Made by a program: the position numbers and the translations under genes. From Amyelois transitella (Eukaryota > Arthropoda > Insecta > Lepidoptera > Pyralidae): a stretch of 64,000 nucleotides of DNA. Every line of letters begins with the position of its first letter. Within the stretch, counting starts at the first letter, position 1. Location of the stretch: positions 10,081,001 through 10,145,000 of the forward strand of contig NC_083521.1 of NCBI RefSeq assembly GCF_032362555.1, written 5' to 3'. The notes beneath the pieces were generated by a model, which was not told the DNA's origin, searched no databases, and saw only the letters and a program-made list of their open reading frames with translations. This document shows, piece by piece, positions 39,501-47,332 of this stretch.

Positions 39501-42500
39501 CAAGATCTTTTAAACATATACAATGTAATGCAAAAGACATTTGAATATTAAACAACAAATCAGAACATTTCTAAAGTTTAGACCTACAGCAATGTAAGCG
39601 GCACAAATTTTGACACAGTACTCCCCCCAAGACTGGAGGTCACTTATAAAATGCCTGTTGGTATTGGTGTGGCCCGCACTCACCTCCCCCAGCACCCCCC
39701 TCTTGGCGGCCAGCGCGGCCTCGTCGTCCGCCAGCGCGCGCCGCAGCAGCCGCGCTCGGTGCTCGTGTGACGTCACAGCCTCCTTCGCCCCGCGCAGTGA
39801 CTGTTGGTATTGGTGTGGCCCGCACTCACCTCCCCCAGCACCCCCCTCTTGGCGGCCAGCGCGGCCTCGTCGTCCGCCAGCGCGCGCCGCAGCAGCCGCG
39901 CTCGGTGCTCGTGTGACGTCACAGCCTCCTTCGCCCCGCGCAGTGACTGTTGGTATTGGTGTGGCCCGCACTCACCTCCCCCAGCACCCCCCTCTTGGCG
40001 GCCAGCGCGGCCTCGTCGTCCGCCAGCGCGCGCCGCAGCAGCCGCGCTCGGTGCTCGTGTGACGTCACAGCCTCCTTCGCCCCGCGCAGTGACTGTTGGT
40101 ATTGGTGTGGCCCGCACTCACCTCCCCCAGCACCCCCCTCTTGGCGGCCAGCGCGGCCTCGTCGTCCGCCAGCGCGCGCCGCAGCAGCCGCGCTCGGTGC
40201 TCGTGTGACGTCACAGCCTCCTTCGCCCCGCGCAGTGACTGTTGGTATTGGTGTGGCCCGCACTCACCTCCCCCAGCACCCCCCTCTTGGCGGCCAGCGC
40301 GGCCTCGTCGTCCGCCAGCGCGCGCCGCAGCAGCCGCGCTCGGTGCTCGTGTGACGTCACAGCCTCCTTCGCCCCGCGCAGTGACTGTTGGTATTGGTGT
40401 GGCCCGCACTCACCTCCCCCAGCACCCCCCTCTTGGCGGCCAGCGCGGCCTCGTCGTCCGCCAGCGCGCGCCGCAGCAGCCGCGCTCGGTGCTCGTGTGA
40501 CGTCACAGCCTCCTTCGCCCCGCGCAGTGACTGTTGGTATTGGTGTGGCCCGCACTCACCTCCCCCAGCACCCCCCTCTTGGCGGCCAGCGCGGCCTCGT
40601 CGTCCGCCAGCGCGCGCCGCAGCAGCCGCGCTCGGTGCTCGTGTGACGTCACAGCCTCCTTCGCCCCGCGCAGTGACTGTTGGTATTGGTGTGGCCCGCA
40701 CTCACCTCCCCCAGCACCCCCCTCTTGGCGGCCAGCGCGGCCTCGTCGTCCGCCAGCGCGCGCCGCAGCAGCCGCGCTCGGTGCTCGTGTGACGTCACAG
40801 CCTCCTTCGCCCCGCGCAGTGACTGTTGGTATTGGTGTGGCCCGCACTCACCTCCCCCAGCACCCCCCTCTTGGCGGCCAGCGCGGCCTCGTCGTCCGCC
40901 AGCGCGCGCCGCAGCAGCCGCGCTCGGTGCTCGTGTGACGTCACAGCCTCCTTCGCCCCGCGCAGTGACTGTTGGTATTGGTGTGGCCCGCACTCACCTC
41001 CCCCAGCACCCCCCTCTTGGCGGCCAGCGCGGCCTCGTCGTCCGCCAGCGCGCGCCGCAGCAGCCGCGCTCGGTGCTCGTGTGACGTCACAGCCTCCTTC
41101 GCCCCGCGCAGTGACTGTTGGTATTGGTGTGGCCCGCACTCACCTCCCCCAGCACCCCCCTCTTGGCGGCCAGCGCGGCCTCGTCGTCCGCCAGCGCGCG
41201 CCGCAGCAGCCGCGCTCGGTGCTCGTGTGACGTCACAGCCTCCTTCGCCCCGCGCAGTGACTGTTGGTATTGGTGTGGCCCGCACTCACCTCCCCCAGCA
41301 CCCCCCTCTTGGCGGCCAGCGCGGCCTCGTCGTCCGCCAGCGCGCGCCGCAGCAGCCGCGCTCGGTGCTCGTGTGACGTCACAGCCTCCTTCGCCCCGCG
41401 CAGTGACTGTTGGTATTGGTGTGGCCCGCACTCACCTCCCCCAGCACCCCCCTCTTGGCGGCCAGCGCGGCCTCGTCGTCCGCCAGCGCGCGCCGCAGCA
41501 GCCGCGCTCGGTGCTCGTGTGACGTCACAGCCTCCTTCGCCCCGCGCAGTGACTGTTGGTATTGGTGTGGCCCGCACTCACCTCCCCCAGCACCCCCCTC
41601 TTGGCGGCCAGCGCGGCCTCGTCGTCCGCCAGCGCGCGCCGCAGCAGCCGCGCTCGGTGCTCGTGTGACGTCACAGCCTCCTTCGCCCCGCGCAGTGACT
41701 GTTGGTATTGGTGTGGCCCGCACTCACCTCCCCCAGCACCCCCCTCTTGGCGGCCAGCGCGGCCTCGTCGTCCGCCAGCGCGCGCCGCAGCAGCCGCGCT
41801 CGGTGCTCGTGTGACGTCACAGCCTCCTTCGCCCCGCGCAGTGACTGTTGGTATTGGTGTGGCCCGCACTCACCTCCCCCAGCACCCCCCTCTTGGCGGC
41901 CAGCGCGGCCTCGTCGTCCGCCAGCGCGCGCCGCAGCAGCCGCGCTCGGTGCTCGTGTGACGTCACAGCCTCCTTCGCCCCGCGCAGTGACTGTTGGTAT
42001 TGGTGTGGCCCGCACTCACCTCCCCCAGCACCCCCCTCTTGGCGGCCAGCGCGGCCTCGTCGTCCGCCAGCGCGCGCCGCAGCAGCCGCGCTCGGTGCTC
42101 GTGTGACGTCACAGCCTCCTTCGCCCCGCGCAGTGACTGTTGGTATTGGTGTGGCCCGCACTCACCTCCCCCAGCACCCCCCTCTTGGCGGCCAGCGCGG
42201 CCTCGTCGTCCGCCAGCGCGCGCCGCAGCAGCCGCGCTCGGTGCTCGTGTGACGTCACAGCCTCCTTCGCCCCGCGCAGCGCCGAGCTGGTGGTGGCTTC
42301 CGTCTTCTCCAGGCTCTGCAGTTCAGTTTCCAGTTGCTTGAGAGTGTTGCCGCTTTCCTGTGGAGACCGTTGGTGTGATGATGTAAAGTTACGAGTAACT
42401 CACATACACAAATGTCTTTATTCAAGTTGCGCAGACCTCACAGTCGTAATGTTCAGGGTGATTCAGGGATTGTTGACGATTCAGTTCAATTTTATCAAAT

Positions 42501-45500
42501 AACAATACAAATAACTTGATTAACAATAGTCAGCTACTCTTCTTTTTTAATTATTTATCAAGTTCCTTTATTGTTTGCCGGTTGACTAGAAGAGATCCCA
42601 TCATGGGATGGGATCTCTTCTAGTCATGGGATAAATCCGCCATTGCAAATGATTTATTCTTTTTAAAACTATTTACTTTTTGTTGTAACTGTGTAAATTT
42701 CTGCGCAATAAAGATATTACAAACAAATATATAAGTAAAATTTAAATAAAGCGCATAAAAGTTGAATAAAAATAAATTTGTATGTAGTATTTCAAATCAT
42801 TAACTTTTGTAACATTTTAAGTCTATGCTGGCTTACTAAAGATTTTGGAGGTCAAATGGCAGTCGCTTCATGTAAAAACCTGACTCACCCAATCTAGGCT
42901 TCGTGCCCAAAGCATACCCCAAACGGCTTCTCTCCAGCGAGGTGAGGATGCAACCGGAACTAAACCCAGCAGGAAAAAGAAGCCCTCACACATACCTCAT
43001 CCAATTTCTTATTGAGTTCGGCCACTTGTTTGTCCAGGTCTTTAGCCTCCTTCTTGTTGCTCTCAATCTTCTCCTTTTTGCTCTGAATGTCGTCTTGCAC
43101 CTCTGTGACTTTCGACGCCGCTTCTTTGGCGCTCTCTTCAGCTGACACGTATCTGAAAATAAAACGATTAATGTTAGTGTGTAACCATAAAAACAAAATG
43201 AAGACGGTATGGTATTTTCGGCACTTTAGAATAGAAACCACTCAACAGATATCTCTCTCATCTCTGCGTGTTCCGGGGGGAAAACTTCCACAGAAGTGTT
43301 TCGGGGCCCGGGGTCCGCCTTCCGACTTTTCTCTCACACTTGGTCCAGTTTTTGGCATCCTCGGATTTCAGTCCATTTGCTCGCATATCACCTTTTATGA
43401 CGTCCTGCCCCAGAATCATGGTTACTGATGAATCCTGGCCCCTTTAAAGTGGTGGACGACGCAACCAAGGGAATTACCAGGACGATGAGAGACTATGGGA
43501 TTATGATGACGACTCACTTGTAAGCGATGTAGAGGCGTGTGAGGTTCTCCAGCTCGCGGACCACCTTCTGGTACTCCTGGAACTGGGAGCGCTCGTCTTG
43601 CAGCTTCTGCAGCTTCGGAGCTATGTCTTCTTTAATTATCTGCAGAAAAACAGAGGAATTCAGTAAGCATCCAGAACAACACCAATATTTGTCTGACTCA
43701 CTCACTGTCTCACTAAAGAACACATTTATCTAGTGCAAGCTACATGCTGGTCTGGTAACGAAGATAATACATTCTGTGTGCCAGTTGGTTCTCTTCATTC
43801 ATATGCATATTGTAAAAGAAAATAAAGGAAAAGGCTCATTACATTGGGAGTCTTCTATGGAGCATTAGGCTAGAAATTAGGCACTATTCGAATCATCATT
43901 AAGCCATACTGAACTTGTTTACATAATTATCAAGTATCTTTAGTGTTTGCCAGTTGACTAGCCATACTGAACGAACATGGCCTTTTAGTTATTTTGACAC
44001 TTTTGGCTCTGTCTATCAAATACGGATGTAACTATATGTATGTACAGAAATCACACTAATACTCCATAATTTACAGTCTTTATATCACTACACCAACCTA
44101 TATTATTCTAAATACATACAGGGTGACTTTAAAATCACCTGCATAAATTTAACTGTTAAGTGTTACTCATCTAAAGGATATTTAAAAACGTTAAAAGGAA
44201 AATATCGGTTCATATTTCAGAAAGTACGAAAACAAATAAAAGTATCAAAATCCATGATCCTAAATACGTAATATCACCGCGGCCGGCGGAACAGCGGCGC
44301 GTAAGATTCAGAGGTCAACGACACAATTCATTCAGCTGAGCGATCTCGACAACTCTGTACTTTACTTGATCTTTATACTAGAAAAATAATTTATTTTTAA
44401 GACATTTATTTACATGTTTAGTTTTAATTTCTTTTTGTAGTATTGGTCTTTAATAAATTTGTGACGTAGTTTTTGGGGGTTTTTAAATGTGAAAATGATG
44501 ACGTTTAATTTAAATAAAAATAGGCTCAAACGGCTCAGAAGCATGGGTATAGTCTATGTTTAAAAGGATGCAGTTGTTTTAAATGTCACCCTGTATATTT
44601 TATTTGAATACTAACATCATTTAGCTCCCTCAGTTTGGCATCTTTCTTCTCAATAGTCTTCTGAGCTGCTTGTTTCTTGGCCTCATACATCCTGGTGCCG
44701 GCAGCTTCTTCTACCATTGACAATATCTGCAAGAATAATATTTTTTTTTTATTATAACTACTTTGTGAGACTAGTAGGTGTCACTCGACGATTGTTAACA
44801 AAATATGTCAAATTATTTTAATAAATTAGTGACTAATTAATAGACCCCGAATCACTCTCCAAGTGTTTAAGACTTCACAAATCCTGTAAAGAAATGGGAA
44901 GGTTTTCAACAGGAAATTATTGGCCAAATGTTTAATTGCTTTATGGAAAATTTATTTTATAGGGCTGTCTAAATGCTATTCCTACTAATATTACAAAAGC
45001 AAAAGTGTGTGTTTTGTGGGGTAGAATATAACGTTTCACTTTTTATTATGATGTGAAACGGGACAGCCACAGCTTTAGGCTAAAAACAGCATCGCACGTG
45101 TCATGCAACAGGGGCTAGAAGAACAGTTTACTTAGGTACTTTTTATCTCAAAATTCCCACAGCAAGAAGGCCCCCCAAGGCCTTACCAATAATACAGAGA
45201 TAATATAGAACCTACTTCAGGTGGCTTCATGTTCAGCACTTTGGTGATGCGGCCCTGCATAATGAGGAAGTGGGGGTTGTTCACGTTGAGCTGAACTGAG
45301 CAGAACAGGTCGCTGACCCTCTTATTCTGGACGTTTATGCCATTTATCAGGTACTTGTTCTTGCCTCCCATAACCACCTGCAAAAATATAGGATGGATTG
45401 AATAATTTATATTTTTTTAATGATAAAGGTTGCCATGTGGTTCCTGACACCAATACAAAAAGAATAGGACCACTCCATATCTATCCCATGGATGTTGTTA

Positions 45501-46301
45501 AAGGCTGCTAAGGGATAGGCTTACAAATTCGGGATTTTTTCTAGGTGATGGGCTAGCAACCTGTTGCTATTTGAATCTCAATTCTATCATTCAGCCAAAT
45601 AGCTGAACATAGCCTGTCTTTTTAAGACTGTTGGCTCTGTTTACTCCACAAGGGATATAGATGTGACGTAATGTAAAGGTTGCTTCTTGTTGCCATCATC
45701 ATCATAATCATACTTGGTTTTGATATCCTATTTGTGATGCACCCAGGCAGTAGACTGAAAAGCATTCAGGTGCTAGGGCAAACAAATCATGAAGGTACTT
45801 TTATGTATATCGTCACATCTTTATATGTAAATTAAAGGGCATTCATTAAAGACAACCATAATGTGACTAAACTTAGTTGGCCCAAATTTTACTAGCAGCT
45901 GTTACCTGTCGAGTAACTGTGATTTCATCATGGTTCTCATAACCGATAGGACACTGCTTCTTGTCCCTGTTGTCAAATGTGATGCTAACAGTAGCTTTGG
46001 TGATCCCTGCCTGTCCATGCTTGTATATCAACTCTTGGAGACTTCCAGCCCGAACCTAAAACACAACATTCATATTGGCGGGAGAAATTCATACAAAACA
46101 AACAAGCAAAACCCTGTCAGAAAATAAACTCACGTTTGACAAATTTGTTATTCCTAACACAAAACATATCGAATCCAAAATATTAGACTTCCCAGTGCCG
46201 TTGAGGCCAGTTATTGCATTGAATTCGGGGTCGAAGCCGGTGACTTCAACTCTGTTGCCGTAAGATTTGAATCCGTCTAACACTATTGACTTTATATACA
46301 T
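21540..46301 (-). CDS. SMC2: SMC2, condensin core ATPase, 22 exons, complete
   Basis: Exons in order: 46301-46134, 46055-45906, 45377-45216, 44726-44616, 43639-43518, 43152-42996, 42357-42166, 39284-39149, 38444-38269, 37035-36852, 33572-33499, 31465-31257, 30685-30526, 28853-28711, 28295-28083, 27613-27385, 26604-26410, 25844-25644, 24663-24547, 23832-23734, 22786-22577, 21653-21540. All phases agree and give 1173 aa. The N-terminal Walker A is GLNGTGKS (32-39), and the Q-loop Gln is about 147. Coiled coil occupies about 170-490 and 670-1020. The hinge (about 500-667) includes '[12 protein letters not shown]' and ends '[13 protein letters not shown]'. The C-terminal head has the ABC signature LSGGQ (1082-1086), Walker B 'LYILDE' (D1110, E1111) and 'FIIVSLK'. 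SMC2 pairs with SMC4 and the condensin subunits to compact mitotic chromosomes. Introns carry many transposons. Four exons (7, 10, 13, 15) have duplicated 3' ends downstream. Confidence 0.97.
23534..23658 (-). mobile_element. Short 5'-truncated LINE tail
   Basis: A (CATA)n tract plus the last roughly 90 bp of the LINE 3' end. It is flanked by the 13-bp duplication cagagtttcgcat at 23521-23533 and 23659-23671. It lies in the SMC2 intron between exons 20 and 21. Confidence 0.85.
27099..27367 (-). mobile_element. Helitron-like repeat in the SMC2 intron between exons 16 and 17
   Basis: Reverse orientation: CTAG-type terminus with hairpin at 27100-27125 and the 'ctttaca-atattagtata' start at 27350-27367. 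It ends 18 bp from the exon 16 donor. Confidence 0.78.
27846..27935 (-). repeat. Second decayed duplicate of SMC2 exon 15 3' end
   Basis: Reads '[20 protein letters not shown]' on the minus strand, matching exon 15 '[19 protein letters not shown]'. It lies about 110 bp beyond the first decayed copy and has no splice acceptor. Confidence 0.85.
27960..28060 (-). repeat. Decayed duplicate of SMC2 exon 15 3' end
   Basis: Matches exon 15 from about 28203 to its donor at an offset of 145 bp, and retains a GT donor-like end ('GACAG|GTATAC'). Its reverse strand still reads '[20 protein letters not shown]', a slightly shortened version of the exon's coiled coil. There is no good acceptor in front of it. 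An alternative exon cannot be fully excluded, but decay is more likely. Confidence 0.85.
29200..30639 (-). repeat. 157-bp tandem array built from the 3' end of SMC2 exon 13 (about 9 units)
   Basis: Each unit holds the last 114 nt of exon 13 (38 codons of the hinge end, '[20 protein letters not shown]' through 'GGARGK'), the donor GTCAGT and 43 intron bases. Nine full units are followed by a 27-bp partial one at 29200-29226. Units look identical by eye. The authentic exon is the most upstream copy on the minus strand (30685-30526). No unit has a plausible 3' splice site, so downstream copies should be spliced out with the intron. Confidence 0.97.
30712..31187. mobile_element. MITE, about 476 bp, TA target duplication (copy 1)
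   Basis: It begins CAGGGTGACTTTTAA and ends in the complementary TTTAAATGTCACCCTG, giving about 27-bp imperfect terminal inverted repeats, with TA on each side. No coding capacity was seen. It lies in the SMC2 intron between exons 12 and 13, 26 bp upstream of exon 13. The ends and TA duplication suggest a Tc1/mariner-type non-autonomous element. Confidence 0.85.
31585..32013 (+). mobile_element. Another CTAGT-ending repeat in SMC2 intron 11
   Basis: Runs from 'ctataatataaaaatgaatc' to 'ctgtcgggtccgctagt', a common lepidopteran Helitron-like family with a 'gcgcataactc' body. Related short elements with 'ggggcggg-cgctagt' ends lie at 918-1100 and 1671-1882. Confidence 0.65.
33735..33778 (-). 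repeat. Third, fragmentary copy of SMC2 exon 10 segment
   Basis: The sequence 'gttgccgcactgtgcctt' and the following bases match both exon 10 (near 36950) and its decayed copy (near 36805). It shares with the decayed copy the 'ctatctcactcactct' junction, so it derives from the duplicate, not the exon. The intervening 2.9 kb is largely inserted transposons. Confidence 0.75.
34870..36117 (-). pseudogene. Retroelement C-terminal fragment, split by a LINE
   Basis: The part at 36117-35740 reads '[20 protein letters not shown]', '[16 protein letters not shown]' and '[10 protein letters not shown]'; after the LINE insertion the frame resumes at about 35079-34880 with '[11 protein letters not shown]' and '[19 protein letters not shown]'. 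These patterns recur at the C-terminus of a class of invertebrate reverse-transcriptase-like repeat proteins. I cannot name the element class with confidence. No reverse transcriptase core is present. Confidence 0.6.
35094..35732 (-). mobile_element. 5'-truncated copy of the same LINE
   Basis: Its reverse strand encodes the last roughly 190 residues of the LINE protein at 51354-54464, almost residue for residue ('[20 protein letters not shown]' to the C-terminus), and ends in a (TATG)n tail. The 14-bp sequence ccgataactacata flanks it on both sides (35080-35093 and 35733-35746), a clear target-site duplication from target-primed reverse transcription. It interrupts an older element whose coding remnant resumes on the other side. 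Confidence 0.92.
36715..36845 (-). repeat. Decayed duplicate of SMC2 exon 10 3' end
   Basis: Lies just past the exon 10 donor (exon ends at 36852). It resembles exon 10 bases from about 36979 to the donor, offset by 144 bp, with many substitutions and a small deletion that breaks the frame. It is the same arrangement as the two fresh arrays but older. A further fragment of it is at 33735-33778, beyond a nest of transposons. Confidence 0.88.
37277..38127 (+). mobile_element. Internally deleted Ty3/gypsy-type LTR retrotransposon
   Basis: Two 202-bp LTRs (37277-37478 and 37926-38127) appear identical base for base; both begin TGTGGG and end CCCACA. A primer-binding-site candidate TGGGGGCTCGTCCGGGAT (37486-37503) matches the classic site complementary to the 3' end of tRNA-Pro. 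Only about 450 bp of internal sequence remains, including a 3' pol remnant. Flanks are TATATA on both sides, consistent with a short target duplication but ambiguous in a TA repeat. It sits in the SMC2 intron between exons 9 and 10, antisense to SMC2. Identical LTRs imply a recent insertion of an already deleted, non-autonomous copy. Confidence 0.9.
37588..37913 (+). pseudogene. Remnant of gypsy-type Pol C-terminus (integrase GPY/F-like)
   Basis: An open stretch ending at 37913 contains '[21 protein letters not shown]', '[11 protein letters not shown]' and 'DRYVLNKIG'. This is the usual chromodomain-less GPY/F region at the end of Ty3/gypsy integrases. No protease, reverse transcriptase, RNase H or integrase core remains, so this is a fragment between the two LTRs and not a host gene. 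Confidence 0.8.
39655..42279 (-). repeat. 146-bp tandem array built from the 3' end of SMC2 exon 7 (about 18 units)
   Basis: Each unit holds the last 114 nt of exon 7 (38 codons, '[20 protein letters not shown]' through 'GVLGE'), the splice donor GTGAGT, and the next 32 intron bases. The array is 2625 bp, or 17.98 units, and the units look identical by eye. Only the promoter-proximal unit (42279-42166) is joined to the rest of exon 7; the others fill the following intron. The GC-rich units contrast with the AT-rich intron. 146 is not a multiple of 3, so read-through shifts frame and hits a stop. Confidence 0.97.
43250..43440 (+). repeat. GC-rich dispersed repeat, two copies in SMC2 introns
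   Basis: 'ggggcccggggtccgccttc' through 'ggatttcagtccatttgctc' resembles the reverse complement of 25870-26010. Both copies are in SMC2 introns. The class is unknown. Confidence 0.5.
44119..44593. mobile_element. MITE, about 475 bp, TA target duplication (copy 2)
   Basis: Same orientation and about 95% similar by eye to the copy at 30712, with small indels. TA flanks both ends. It lies in the SMC2 intron between exons 4 and 5, 22 bp downstream of the exon 4 boundary. Confidence 0.85.
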
Positions 46302-47332
46302 CTCGGAAGCGAGAAATACATGAAAGGGTTTTGAAATTCAATAGCACACCGTGCGAACACAAAACAACAACGAATTGCTTCGAAATATAGGAAAACTTGA
46401 AAAGCGGGAACCGTTGTTAGTTTTTAGCGTTTTCAATTTTTTTATCCAATTTCATTGAAATGTCAATCAATGTCATATGTCAAAAGTTCTTGATGGCATG
46501 ACAAAATGTTGCCATATGCATCAACCTCTTAACTTTACTTCAGCGGAGGCCGAAAGAAGATTAGAAAAGAAAAAAAAAGAAATGAAGAATTTCAAAATAA
46601 AGAATGATGTCTGCGGGCCGATCCAATAATCCACGGTCAAGCTCTTGTTTATGTCGTCCTCGCGTTTCCGTACTATTACTATTTTCGTTGCTGTTTCTTT
46701 TAGCCTTATTTTTGTTTGAAGGTTGTGAAACAAAAACCTAAATTCGAGGCATCACAGTCTTCTTCAGTCTTCTCACATTGGCGACGCCGTGATTGGAAGC
46801 AATCTTCATCATCAACTCCAATCCTTACCATCAACACTCCTCACTCTGTAGGTCGGTGAAGTCTTTGAGAGTGAAGTGCGGTCGGAGACAGGACCAGGAA
46901 GCTCGGTGAGTCGGCTGCGATGGACCTACTGCGATACCCAGTTGCTGGCTTCCTGAAAGACTGCTTGCAGAGTGAGGAGTGATGCTGAGGATTGGAGTTG
47001 ATGATGAAGAAGGTTGCTTCCAATCAAGACGGGGTCACCAATGTAGCGGGTCCGATGATTCGGCTCGACCGCCACCAAAGGGAAGATCTTCCGCCTTTCG
47101 GCTAGGTGTTATGCCTGTTATGCCTTTATTTTTTATTTTTTCGTATATTATGTACATTTCGCCACAGATCTTAACATAGTAAAAGAAATTAAAATGAACT
47201 GTCAAATGACTATATGACAATGTCACCGACTTTTGATAGTCCAGTTTTTTTTTATTGAATTTTGTTTTAGGTGGTGGCCGTTATATTGATTTTGTTATTT
47301 ATTATTATTTTATTTTTCTCCTCATTATTATC
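46302..47332. promoter_or_regulatory. Intergenic region between the SMC2 and NUP133 start codons
   Basis: The 1031-bp gap between divergent start codons must contain both promoters. SMC2-proximal sequence (46302-46600) and NUP133-proximal sequence (about 47110-47332) look unique; the middle holds LTR-like and inverted-repeat sequence. No TATA box or other element is claimed. Confidence 0.5.
46781..47043. repeat. Inverted repeat between SMC2 and NUP133
   Basis: Arms of about 75 bp (46781-46853 and 46966-47043) are inverted and about 90% alike. Each contains 'attggaagcaa' and 'catcatcaactccaatcc'. The outer tips 'ttggcgac' and 'ggtcaccaatgt' resemble the leader next to the primer-binding site of insect LTR elements, so this may be two facing LTR-retrotransposon leader fragments. 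Confidence 0.7.

Noticed and set aside
39655..42279. CRISPR-like array
   Set aside because: Units are contiguous with no variable spacers, the content is SMC2 exon sequence, and the genome is animal.
39640..42341. Dozens of repeated 114-134 aa reading frames on both strands
   Set aside because: Products of the 146-bp array in the wrong frame or strand; GC-rich repeats stay open by chance.
42166..42357. Using the most distal array donor for SMC2 exon 7
   Set aside because: Read-through of the array shifts frame every 146 bp and meets stops; the proximal donor gives phase 0 and a normal SMC2 length.
46841..47179. Short frames in the SMC2/NUP133 intergenic region as genes
   Set aside because: They lie in an inverted repeat of retroelement type and match no protein pattern.
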